A stretch of DNA of 9,150 bases from an uncultured Lachnospiraceae bacterium (lineage in GTDB: Bacteria; Bacillota; Clostridia; Lachnospirales; Lachnospiraceae): assembly GCA_945788595.1 (NCBI GenBank), contig CALZMS010000025.1, positions 1-9,150 on the forward strand, written 5' to 3'. Positions 1-6,621 of the stretch are shown here, piece after piece. Every line of letters begins with the position of its first letter. Position 1 is the stretch's first letter. The notes under the pieces are model-generated. The model worked only from the letters and a program-made list of their open reading frames with translations, searched no databases and had not been told where the DNA came from. The position numbers were made by a program, and so were the translations under genes.

Positions 1-290
1 TCCTTTAGCGTAACGGCGGCGCTGGATCCGTCAGAGGATATGTACAGAGATTTTACTTCGTCAGCCCGATGGATATAGCCTTCTGTTACCAGATGACCCA
101 GAATCAGCTCCGGAAGAAACTGGGGGAGACAGACAAAGTCCATTTCCAGCGTGTTATTCACAATTACGTGCATACTGTGCTCACATAGCACCGGTTCTGA
201 TTTCTCGAAACGTTCTCCCTGTCGTCCGATAAACGTATGTTGCAGAGAACAGGTCAGTGGAAAAGATGAAAAATGATTCTGAATCTCCAT
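1..290 (-). CDS. fdhD: FdhD, formate dehydrogenase sulfurtransferase (N-terminal part, cut by window edge)
   Basis: Translating the minus strand from the ATG at 290 gives 96 codons without a stop before the window edge. The protein has the N-terminal signature of FdhD: a stretch reading CEHSMHVIVNNTLEMDF, then LPQFLPELILGHLVTEGYI, matching the family pattern of a short beta strand with Asn, a proline-led helix and a G-x-L-x-x-E-G-x-I motif. FdhD passes sulfur from the cysteine desulfurase IscS to the bis-MGD cofactor, which is needed for active formate dehydrogenase. The catalytic CxxC loop would lie beyond the window, so it cannot be checked. The start is supported by AGGAGG at 298-303 (minus strand), 7 nt from the ATG. 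The gene is divergent from mobA and faces away from the formate dehydrogenase operon it presumably serves. The family call rests on motif recognition and context. Confidence 0.85.
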   Translation of the reverse strand, partial: MEIQNHFSSFPLTCSLQHTFIGRQGERFEKSEPVLCEHSMHVIVNNTLEMDFVCLPQFLPELILGHLVTEGYIHRADEVKSLYISSDGSSAAVTLK

Positions 291-297
291 AGGTGAT

Positions 298-303
298 CCT
301 CCT
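298..303 (-). promoter_or_regulatory. Ribosome binding site of fdhD
   Basis: AGGAGG on the minus strand, 7 nt before the ATG at 290. It fixes the start of the left-edge gene. Confidence 0.8.
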
Positions 304-320
304 GATTTTGGTCTAAATCA

Positions 321-349
321 ATAATATAATGGACAACGAATTTTTTCAA
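321..349 (-). promoter_or_regulatory. Putative sigma-A promoter of fdhD
   Basis: On the minus strand, TTGAAA (344-349) and TATTAT (321-326) are separated by exactly 17 bp. This predicts a transcript start near 314 and a leader of about 24 nt containing the AGGAGG site. Both boxes deviate from consensus by one or two bases. This is a sequence-pattern call only. Confidence 0.5.
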
Positions 350-498
350 CAGCAGGTTGAATAATGTTTGATATTGCGATAGCATAAAAAAGTCGAAAAT
401 AAAAGCGAAGAAAGATGAGATAGAAAACGGATAATTATTTACTTACTGCAATAAATATATATGAAAGATATGTTATAGGGAGAGGGAAACACTGAAAA

Positions 499-1101
499 AT
501 GAACGGTGAAAATTATTCAATGATCGTGCTGGCCGGGGGGAAAAGCAGCCGCATGGGTAGAGATAAGGCAGATCTTTGCCTCGGTAATAAAACATTTCTT
601 GAACTGCAGATCGAAAAAGGGAGAAGACTGGGTATTCAGGATATCCAGGTATCCGGCTATCGTGGAAAACGGTGCCCGATTCCGGTGACACCGGATCGTA
701 TTCCGGAAAAAGGGCCGCTGGGAGGTCTGGAAAGCTGTCTTAGAAGGGCAAAACAGGAAAAATGTCTGGTGCTTGGGGTGGATATTCCGCTGATCCCGGT
801 GACAGAATTGGAACGCCTGATAGAAGTCAGTGAGAAAAGTGAGGCAAAAGCGACTATTTTGAAACACGGAGACAGAAATGAGCCACTGATTGCTGTATAC
901 AGCCGTGAATTGGCAGATGGTATGGTAAAAGAGATAACACAGGGAAAAGGCTCAATCTTCGGATTACTCGATAAAACAGGATATGCGGTATATGAAAGCA
1001 GCGCAGCAAAAGAGTATATGACAAACGCGAATTCCTACAATGAGTACAGTTTTGTCAGAGATATTTTTAACAAAATTGGTGAAAATGATTTGTTTAAGTA
1101 G
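499..1101 (+). CDS. mobA: MobA, molybdenum cofactor guanylyltransferase
   Basis: This 200-residue protein has the length and layout of MobA, the cytoplasmic enzyme that joins GMP from GTP to Mo-molybdopterin; the MGD product is built into the bis-MGD cofactor of formate dehydrogenases. The nucleotide-binding signature is LAGGKSSRMGRDKADL (residues 11-26). It is followed by PEKGPLGGLESCL (about 69-81), which matches the guanine-recognition and GG loop, then VDIPLIP (about 94-100), the metal-binding Asp region, and NEPLIAVYS (about 127-135). The usual CDxPF motif reads GVDIPL here, a common drift. The start at 499 has a purine-rich GGGAGAGGG at 478-486, a rather long 12 nt away; M8 at 520 is a possible alternative. 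TTGAAT (357-362) and TAGCAT (380-385), 17 bp apart, are a weak promoter candidate. The gene lies between fdhD and the formate dehydrogenase operon, consistent with cofactor supply to that enzyme. Confidence 0.9.
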   Translation: MNGENYSMIVLAGGKSSRMGRDKADLCLGNKTFLELQIEKGRRLGIQDIQVSGYRGKRCPIPVTPDRIPEKGPLGGLESCLRRAKQEKCLVLGVDIPLIPVTELERLIEVSEKSEAKATILKHGDRNEPLIAVYSRELADGMVKEITQGKGSIFGLLDKTGYAVYESSAAKEYMTNANSYNEYSFVRDIFNKIGENDLFK

Positions 1102-1188
1102 AGTAAAAAGTGATTGTTGTGTAAATTGCCAAAAATATTTGTACAATATGTCGGAAGATTGTTGGAAAATATTATAAATCTTGCTGGG

Positions 1189-1217
1189 TTTACATGTGGC
1201 CCACGGAAAAATATAAT
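1189..1217 (+). promoter_or_regulatory. Putative sigma-A promoter of the formate dehydrogenase operon
   Basis: TTTACA (1189-1194) and a perfect TATAAT (1212-1217) are separated by 17 bp. Transcription would start near 1224, giving a 5' leader of about 90 nt before the first ATG at 1315. This is the best promoter match in the gap between mobA and the operon and suggests independent transcription from mobA. No convincing terminator follows mobA, so read-through is also possible. Confidence 0.65.
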
Positions 1218-1231
1218 AGATATATTAAAGC

Positions 1232-1264
1232 TTTTGGGGAAAAGTATGTTCAAATTTCCCAAAA
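1232..1264 (+). promoter_or_regulatory. Hairpin in the 5' leader of the formate dehydrogenase operon
   Basis: TTTTGGGGAAA (1232-1242) can pair with TTTCCCAAAA (1255-1264), leaving a bulged G and a 12-nt loop. It begins about 8 nt downstream of the predicted transcript start. A T-run (about 1280-1285) follows only some 15 nt later, so this is not a standard intrinsic terminator. It could be a protein operator, an mRNA-stabilising 5' hairpin or part of a leader switch. Its function is not determined. Confidence 0.4.
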
Positions 1265-1314
1265 CGTTAAATCGGGCTATTTTTTCACAAATACTGTAAG
1301 GAGGCACAAATCTT

Positions 1315-1797
1315 ATGCTTGAACAGTCTTACTACGACAAGGCGGATGAGATCATCAGTACATATGGTCCGAATCCAGCCTCATTGATTCCCATCATGCA
1401 GGATATTCAGGCGGAATACCGTTATCTGCCTGCAGAGCTGCTGACCTATGTGGCTGGGAAGATCGGGGTAACTAAAGCAAAAGCCTATTCTGTTGCAACA
1501 TTTTATGAGAATTTTTCTTTTGAGGCCAAGGGTAAATATGTGATCAAGGTATGCGATGGAACAGCCTGTCATGTAAAGAAGTCCATGCCGGTGCTGGAAG
1601 CTCTGTATAAGAAGCTGGGCTTAAGTCCCGAGAAGCATACCACAGATGACATGATGTTTACCGTGGAAACAGTATCCTGTCTGGGCGCCTGTGGTCTGGC
1701 ACCAACTATGATGGTCAATGAAGAAGTTCATCCCAGAATGACACCGGAAGCAGCAGAGGCTCTGATCGATGAGCTTAGAGGAGGTGAGAAGGAATGA
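1315..1797 (+). CDS. NuoE/HymA-like [2Fe-2S] subunit of NAD-linked formate dehydrogenase
   Basis: This 160-residue protein is a complete member of the NuoE/HymA (24-kDa complex I subunit) family: a helical N-terminal region, then a thioredoxin-like domain carrying one [2Fe-2S] cluster. The four expected ligands are visible as C80-x4-C85 (CDGTAC) and C122-x3-C126 (CLGAC). The motif VATFYENFSFE (60-70) is typical of the family. In HydABC and NuoEFG-type complexes this subunit sits on the FMN subunit, where its cluster takes part in or tunes flavin electron transfer. The start has AAGGAGG at 1298-1304, 10 nt upstream. The stop codon overlaps the ATG of the next gene by 4 nt (ATGA), implying translational coupling. 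It is the first gene of the three-subunit operon. Family assignment is secure. The partner enzyme being formate dehydrogenase, and not a hydrogenase, is inferred from the operon. Confidence 0.92.
   Translation: MLEQSYYDKADEIISTYGPNPASLIPIMQDIQAEYRYLPAELLTYVAGKIGVTKAKAYSVATFYENFSFEAKGKYVIKVCDGTACHVKKSMPVLEALYKKLGLSPEKHTTDDMMFTVETVSCLGACGLAPTMMVNEEVHPRMTPEAAEALIDELRGGEKE
1777..1787 (+). promoter_or_regulatory. Ribosome binding site of the NuoF-like gene, inside the upstream gene
   Basis: AGAGGAGGTGA is a near-complete match to the 16S anti-Shine-Dalgarno sequence. It ends 6 nt before the ATG at 1794. It lies in the last codons of the NuoE-like gene and supports the 4-nt overlapping start. Confidence 0.8.
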
Positions 1798-3680
1798 TCC
1801 AGACAATAGATGCATTAAATGCCACCCGTGAAACAGCAAAAAAGCAGCTGGAAGCTTATGACTGCCGAATCCTTGTATGTTCCGGCACAGGCTGTATTGC
1901 CACCGGTTCAGAGAAAATTTACAACAGATTTCTGGAGATAACGAAGGATGCACCTGGCGTGGTTCTGGATTTTTCTTCCTGTGGCGGACATGATCATGAT
2001 ACCAATCTGGGCATCAAAAAGACAGGATGTCAGGGTATCTGTGAGCTGGGTCCCCTGGTTCGTATTCAGAAGGGAAAAAATGTTATTCAGTACACAAAAG
2101 TACAACTGGATGACTGTGAAGAGATATTTACCACCAGTGTGCTGGGAGACGGTGTAGTTGAACGTCTTCTGTACAGCCAGAATGGAACCTCTTACAAAGC
2201 ACCTGAGGAGATCCCCTTTATCGCCAAACAGACCAGAATCGTTCTTGAAAACTGCGGTAAGTTTGATGCCGGCTCTTTGGACGAATACCTGGCCAGCGGC
2301 GGATTTTCTGCACTGGAAAAGGCTATGACAGAGATGACACCGGATCAGATCATCGACGAAATCGACAAGTCCGGTCTTCGCGGCCGCGGCGGTGGTGGTT
2401 TCCCGGCAGGACGCAAATGGAAACAGGTTGCCGCGCAGAAAGAGACCACACGTTATGTGGTATGTAATGGTGACGAAGGCGATCCGGGTGCCTTTATGGA
2501 TGGTTCTGTTATGGAAGGTGATCCCTTCCGTCTGATCGAAGGTATGATGATCGCCGCCTATGCCGTTAAGGCGCAGCATGGCTATATTTACGTTCGTGCA
2601 GAGTATCCCAATTCCGTAAAACGTCTGCGCAGTGCCATTGCAGAGCTGGAGAGCAGAGGACTTCTGGGTGATGATATCCTTGGTACCGGTTTTAACTTCC
2701 ATATGCACATTAACCGTGGTGCCGGTGCTTTTGTCTGCGGTGAGGGCTCCGCACTTACAGCCTCCATCGAGGGCAACCGCGGTATGCCGCGAGTAAAACC
2801 GCCCAGAACAGTGGAGCAGGGTCTGTGGGCAAAACCCACCGTATTAAATAATGTAGAAACATACGCCAACGTACCGAAAATCGTTCTTGAAGGAGCTAAC
2901 TGGTTCCGTTCCATCGGTACAGAAAACAGCCCCGGATGCAAGACCTTCTCCCTGACCGGTTCCATTCAGAATACCGGTCTGATCGAGGTTCCCATGGGAA
3001 CCACTCTCCGGGAGATTATTTTCGATATCGGCGGCGGTCTGAAAAATGGCGCGAAATTCAAGGCTGTACAGATCGGTGGTCCGTCCGGAGGATGTCTGAC
3101 AGAAGAGCATCTGGATGTGCCGCTGGATTTCGATTCTGTGAAAAAATATGGCGCCATCGTTGGCTCCGGTGGTCTCGTTGTTATGGATGAAAATACCTGT
3201 ATGGTAGAGGTTGCCCGTTTCTTCATGGGCTTTACCCAGCGGGAATCCTGCGGAAAATGTGGTCCCTGCCGTATCGGAACCAAGAGAATGCTGGAGATTC
3301 TCGAAAAGATCGTTGCCGGAAAAGGTACGATGGAGGATCTGGAAAAACTGGAAGAGACAGCGGTATTTGTCAAAGAACGTTCCCTTTGCGGTCTCGGAAA
3401 GAGCGCTCCGCTTCCTGTATTAAGTACGATCAAAAATTTCCGGGAAGAATATCTGGAGCATATTCAGGAACATAAATGTCGCGCGCATGTCTGCAAGGCA
3501 ATGCAGAATTTCGTGATTGATCCCGATAAATGTAAGGGCTGTGGAAAATGTGCCCGCAACTGTCCGGTAAGCGCTATTTCCGGTGAAAAGAAATCACCGT
3601 ATACCATCGATACTGCAAAATGTATCAAGTGCGGCACCTGCAAGGACAACTGCCCGTTTGCAGCTATCGAAGTTCGATAA
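1794..3680 (+). CDS. NuoF/HymB-like FMN, NAD(H) and Fe-S subunit of formate dehydrogenase
   Basis: This 628-residue protein is a hydrogenase-type diaphorase, longer than plain NuoF (about 430-450). The N-terminal thioredoxin-like domain has C29-x4-C34 and C79-x3-C83 for a [2Fe-2S] cluster. The NuoF core follows: GLRGRGGGGFPAGRKW (194-209), CNGDEGDPGAFMDGS (224-238) and GAGAFVCGEGSAL (309-321) form the FMN and NAD sites. The [4Fe-4S] ligands are C486, C489, C492 (ESCGKCGPC) and C532. A C-terminal 2[4Fe-4S] ferredoxin domain has C580/583/586/590 and C610/613/616/620. This layout is that of HymB/HydB in bifurcating hydrogenases and of the HylB-type subunit reported with formate dehydrogenase in purinolytic clostridia. 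The expected role is electron exchange between NAD(H), the formate dehydrogenase subunit and possibly ferredoxin. It overlaps the upstream gene by 4 nt and is followed by fdhA after 15 nt. Bifurcation itself is inferred. Confidence 0.92.
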   Translation: MIQTIDALNATRETAKKQLEAYDCRILVCSGTGCIATGSEKIYNRFLEITKDAPGVVLDFSSCGGHDHDTNLGIKKTGCQGICELGPLVRIQKGKNVIQYTKVQLDDCEEIFTTSVLGDGVVERLLYSQNGTSYKAPEEIPFIAKQTRIVLENCGKFDAGSLDEYLASGGFSALEKAMTEMTPDQIIDEIDKSGLRGRGGGGFPAGRKWKQVAAQKETTRYVVCNGDEGDPGAFMDGSVMEGDPFRLIEGMMIAAYAVKAQHGYIYVRAEYPNSVKRLRSAIAELESRGLLGDDILGTGFNFHMHINRGAGAFVCGEGSALTASIEGNRGMPRVKPPRTVEQGLWAKPTVLNNVETYANVPKIVLEGANWFRSIGTENSPGCKTFSLTGSIQNTGLIEVPMGTTLREIIFDIGGGLKNGAKFKAVQIGGPSGGCLTEEHLDVPLDFDSVKKYGAIVGSGGLVVMDENTCMVEVARFFMGFTQRESCGKCGPCRIGTKRMLEILEKIVAGKGTMEDLEKLEETAVFVKERSLCGLGKSAPLPVLSTIKNFREEYLEHIQEHKCRAHVCKAMQNFVIDPDKCKGCGKCARNCPVSAISGEKKSPYTIDTAKCIKCGTCKDNCPFAAIEVR

Positions 3681-3686
3681 GGGGGG
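3681..3686 (+). promoter_or_regulatory. Ribosome binding site of the formate dehydrogenase catalytic gene
   Basis: A GGGGGG run (AAGGGGGG with the preceding stop codon) lies 9 nt before ATG 3696. It is an unusual G-run variant of the Shine-Dalgarno sequence. A nearer ATG at 3689 is out of frame. Confidence 0.55.
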
Positions 3687-3695
3687 ACATGGAAT

Positions 3696-6404
3696 ATGAT
3701 TCATCTGAAAATTGACGGGATTCCCGTTGAAGTAGAAAAAGGGACAACGGTTCTGGCCGCTGCCAAAAAGATTGGTGTTAAGATTCCCACCTTATGTTAT
3801 CTGGAGAATCTGCTTCCTGACGGTTCCTGCCGTATCTGTGTAGTAGAGATCACCGCCAATGGCAGAAGCTGGGTGGATACCGCATGTACGGCTCAGTGCT
3901 CAGAGGGCTGGGAAGTGGACACTATGTCCGCAAAAGTAGTGGATTCCAGAAGAAAAACACTGGATCTTCTGTTAAGTGAGCATACCATCAGCTGCTTTAG
4001 ATGTGAGGCCAACGGTGACTGTAAGCTCCAGGATCTGTGTGTGGATTACGGTGTGGAAAAGACCAGCTATTCTGTGGAGCAGAAAGCAAAACCCATCGAT
4101 GATACGAATAAATTCTTTACTTATGATCCGAACAAATGTATCCTGTGTCACCGCTGCGTAAATACCTGTAACGAAATCGTAGGCTGCGGTGCCATCGATA
4201 CCATGAACAGAGGCTTTTCCTCTGTCATCGGAGCTCCCTTTGATGATACCTGGTTTACCTCCAAATGTGAATCCTGCGGTAATTGCGTAGCAGCCTGTCC
4301 CACAGGCGCGCTGTCCATGAAACGCCGCAAAAAATACCGCAAATACCAGGTGGAGAAGAAAGTGCTGACTACCTGTCCGCACTGTGCTACTGGCTGCCAG
4401 TATTACGTACTGGTAAAGGACGGCAAAGTAGTGGATACAGAAGCCTATAATGGACCTTCAAACAAGGGACTGCTTTGTGTTAAAGGAAGAAGCGGAAGCT
4501 TCGACTTTGCCCAGTCACCAGAGCGTCTGAAATATCCGTTGATCAAGAATAAAGAGACAGGTGAATTTGAACGCGCCACTTGGGATGAGGCTCTGGATCT
4601 GGTAGCATCCAAATTTATGGAGCTGAAGAAAAAATACGGCTCCGATGCACTGGCCGGTTTTGCCTGCTCCCGTTCACCAAACGAGGATATCTATATGGTG
4701 CAGAAGATGGTACGTACCTGCTTCGGTACCAACAACACTGATAACTGTGCCCGTGTATGTCATTCTGCATCTGTTTCCGGTTTGGCCATGACTCTGGGCT
4801 CCGGCGCGATGACAAATCCTATCGAGGATATCACCCAGAAACCGGACGTGATCATGCTGGTAGGTTCCAATCCGGAGGAAGCCCATCCTGTAGTGGGTAT
4901 GCAGATCCGTCAGGCAGTAAAACGCGGCTGTAAGCTGATCGTGGTGGATCCCCGTGATATCGGTCTGGCCAAGAGAGCAGATATTCATCTGAAACTTAAA
5001 CCCGGTACGAACGTAGCTTTTGCCAATGGTATGATGCACGTGATTATTGAGGAAGGTCTGCAGGATGATAAATTCATTGCAGAGCGTACCGAAGGATACG
5101 ATAAGATCAAAGAAATTGTTAAAGAATATACACCGGAGCGTGTAGCAGAGATCTGCCACATCAATGCAGATGATCTGCGCGAAGCAGCCCGCATGTATGC
5201 AAAAGCTGATAAAGCGCCCATCATTTACTGTCTGGGTGTTACCGAACATTCCACCGGTACAGAAGGTGTAATGTCCATGTCCAATATGGCTCTGTTAGTA
5301 GGTAAGCTTGGCCGTGAGGGCTGTGGTGTCAATCCGCTTCGTGGCCAGAATAATGTACAGGGTGCCTGCGATATGGGTGCACAGCCCGGTGATTTCCCGG
5401 GATACCAGAAGGTGGCTAATCCTGAGGTTGTAGAGAAGTTCGAAAAGGCATGGGGGGTTCCGCTGAATCATACACCGGGTACCCATGCAACGGATGTATT
5501 CCCGAAGGCCATCACTGGTGAGGTGAAGGGTCTGTATATCTATGGTGAGGATCCGGTGGTTACTGATCCGGATACTACCCATATTATCAAAGCACTTGAA
5601 AATCTGGAGTTCTTTGTGATCCAGGAGCTGTTTATGACAGAGACGGCTCAGTATGCAGATGTTATCCTGCCGGGTGCCAGCTATCTGGAAAAAGAGGGTA
5701 CCTTTACCAATACAGAGCGCCGTGTACAGCGTGTGCGTAAAGCCATCGATTCTCCTGGCGAAGCAAGACTGGATACCGATATCATCATTGATCTGATGAA
5801 CCGTATGGGATATCCGCAGAAACATATGACAGCAGCAGAAATCATGGATGAGATTGCATCTCTTACACCGAGCTTTGGTGGTATCAGCCATGCCCGTCTT
5901 GACAGCGAAGAGGTTGGCGGACGCGGTCTGCAGTGGCCCTGCCCGACAAAGGATCATCCGGGTACATATATCATGCATGTGGGCAAATTCACCCGCGGTC
6001 TTGGCTGGTTTTACCCTGCCGAGTATGTACCATCTGCGGAGCTGCCGGATGAAGAGTATCCGATCATTCTGATGACAGGACGTATTCTGTATCACTACAC
6101 TACAAGAGCTATGACAGGCAAGACACCTGAGCTTATGGAGATTGAAGGTAAATCCTTCATTGAAATGAACATTGTGGATGCGGATAAGCTGGGCATCAAG
6201 AATGGAGATAAGGTTCGTGTTTCCTCACGTCGAGGATCTATCGAGTCTACAGCCCGTGTGGGCACCAAGACATCTCCGGGAGAGAGCTGGATGCCTTTCC
6301 ACTTCCCGGACGGAAACGCCAACTGGCTGACCAATGCAGCTCTGGACAAGTATGCGAGAATTCCGGAGTATAAGGTGTGCGCTGTAAAGATTGAGAAAGC
6401 TTAA
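3696..6404 (+). CDS. fdhA: Formate dehydrogenase catalytic subunit, Mo/W-bis-MGD, cysteine type, NuoG-like N-terminus
   Basis: This 902-residue subunit would oxidise formate to CO2, or the reverse, at a Mo or W bis-MGD site in the cytoplasm. No signal peptide is seen. Domains in order: NuoG-like [2Fe-2S] (C34, C45, C48, C64); His-Cys3 [4Fe-4S] (H96, C100, C103, C109); 2[4Fe-4S] (C148/151/154/158 and C191/194/197/201); the catalytic-domain [4Fe-4S] (C227/230/234 and C261, with K263 after it); the molybdopterin oxidoreductase body; and a C-terminal dinucleotide-binding domain (about 788-898). The active-site motif ARVCHSASVSGL puts Cys355-His356 where E. coli FdhF has Sec140-His141, so this is a cysteine-type enzyme with no in-frame TGA. 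The N-terminal cluster chain suits electron delivery to the two upstream NuoE/NuoF-like subunits. It is the last gene of the operon, and a hairpin follows 25 bp after the stop. FDH identity is strong; the choice of Mo or W and the direction in vivo are unknown. Confidence 0.93.
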   Translation: MIHLKIDGIPVEVEKGTTVLAAAKKIGVKIPTLCYLENLLPDGSCRICVVEITANGRSWVDTACTAQCSEGWEVDTMSAKVVDSRRKTLDLLLSEHTISCFRCEANGDCKLQDLCVDYGVEKTSYSVEQKAKPIDDTNKFFTYDPNKCILCHRCVNTCNEIVGCGAIDTMNRGFSSVIGAPFDDTWFTSKCESCGNCVAACPTGALSMKRRKKYRKYQVEKKVLTTCPHCATGCQYYVLVKDGKVVDTEAYNGPSNKGLLCVKGRSGSFDFAQSPERLKYPLIKNKETGEFERATWDEALDLVASKFMELKKKYGSDALAGFACSRSPNEDIYMVQKMVRTCFGTNNTDNCARVCHSASVSGLAMTLGSGAMTNPIEDITQKPDVIMLVGSNPEEAHPVVGMQIRQAVKRGCKLIVVDPRDIGLAKRADIHLKLKPGTNVAFANGMMHVIIEEGLQDDKFIAERTEGYDKIKEIVKEYTPERVAEICHINADDLREAARMYAKADKAPIIYCLGVTEHSTGTEGVMSMSNMALLVGKLGREGCGVNPLRGQNNVQGACDMGAQPGDFPGYQKVANPEVVEKFEKAWGVPLNHTPGTHATDVFPKAITGEVKGLYIYGEDPVVTDPDTTHIIKALENLEFFVIQELFMTETAQYADVILPGASYLEKEGTFTNTERRVQRVRKAIDSPGEARLDTDIIIDLMNRMGYPQKHMTAAEIMDEIASLTPSFGGISHARLDSEEVGGRGLQWPCPTKDHPGTYIMHVGKFTRGLGWFYPAEYVPSAELPDEEYPIILMTGRILYHYTTRAMTGKTPELMEIEGKSFIEMNIVDADKLGIKNGDKVRVSSRRGSIESTARVGTKTSPGESWMPFHFPDGNANWLTNAALDKYARIPEYKVCAVKIEKA

Positions 6405-6429
6405 TAAAACGACACTATGTTAAACGGTG

Positions 6430-6455
6430 GGGCGGTATTTTTCGAAATACCGCCC
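6430..6455 (+). terminator. Hairpin terminator after the formate dehydrogenase operon
   Basis: A perfect 11-bp stem, GGGCGGTATTT (6430-6440) and AAATACCGCCC (6445-6455), encloses a TTCG loop and can be extended by a G-U and a T-A pair. The sequence after it is TATACTTATG, without a strong T-run. It may therefore stop transcription weakly or mainly protect the mRNA 3' end. Its position 25 bp after the fdhA stop supports a role in ending the operon. Confidence 0.7.
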
Positions 6456-6556
6456 TATACTTATGTGGAATTCTATTAGTCTGTGTGAATTAAATTCTAC
6501 AGGACAATTTCCCCAAAAGTATTCCTCTGATTTATTGCACAATAACCAACGAATAT

Positions 6557-6585
6557 TAGACAACATATAAAGAACATACTATAAT
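6557..6585 (+). promoter_or_regulatory. Putative sigma-A promoter of the aminotransferase-dehydrogenase operon
   Basis: TAGACA (6557-6562, five of six consensus bases) and a perfect TATAAT (6580-6585) are separated by 17 bp. The predicted start near 6592 gives a leader of about 30 nt. This separates the second operon from the formate dehydrogenase operon. Confidence 0.7.
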
Positions 6586-6607
6586 TTTCCAAAAATAGTC
6601 TATGATC

Positions 6608-6612
6608 GGAGG
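6608..6612 (+). promoter_or_regulatory. Ribosome binding site of the aminotransferase gene
   Basis: GGAGG lies 9 nt before ATG 6622 and confirms this start. Confidence 0.75.
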
Positions 6613-6621
6613 TAAAGCAGA

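Noticed and set aside
1126..1146. Imperfect palindrome TTG-N3-AAA-N3-TTT-N3-CAA upstream of the operon promoter, considered as a Rex redox-repressor site
   Set aside because: It lacks the GTTAA/TTAAC or GTGAA/TTCAC core of Rex sites and lies over 40 bp upstream of the -35 box. An AT-rich chance match is as likely.
1114..1299. 61-codon frame in the gap between mobA and the formate dehydrogenase operon
   Set aside because: It would need a TTG start without a ribosome binding site, and it runs across the promoter and leader hairpin of the operon.
1908..2708. Long minus-strand open frame (266 codons) opposite the NuoF-like gene
   Set aside because: It lies wholly antisense to a strongly supported gene, has no ribosome binding site or recognisable domain, and is explained by codon bias in the sense strand.
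5295..6095. Long minus-strand open frame (266 codons) opposite fdhA
   Set aside because: Antisense shadow of the formate dehydrogenase coding sequence, Cys- and His-rich without any motif.
6465..6500. Weak inverted repeat GTGGAATT / AATTCTAC after the terminator
   Set aside because: Only 8 pairs including a G-T wobble, with a 20-nt AT-rich loop and no matching T-run.
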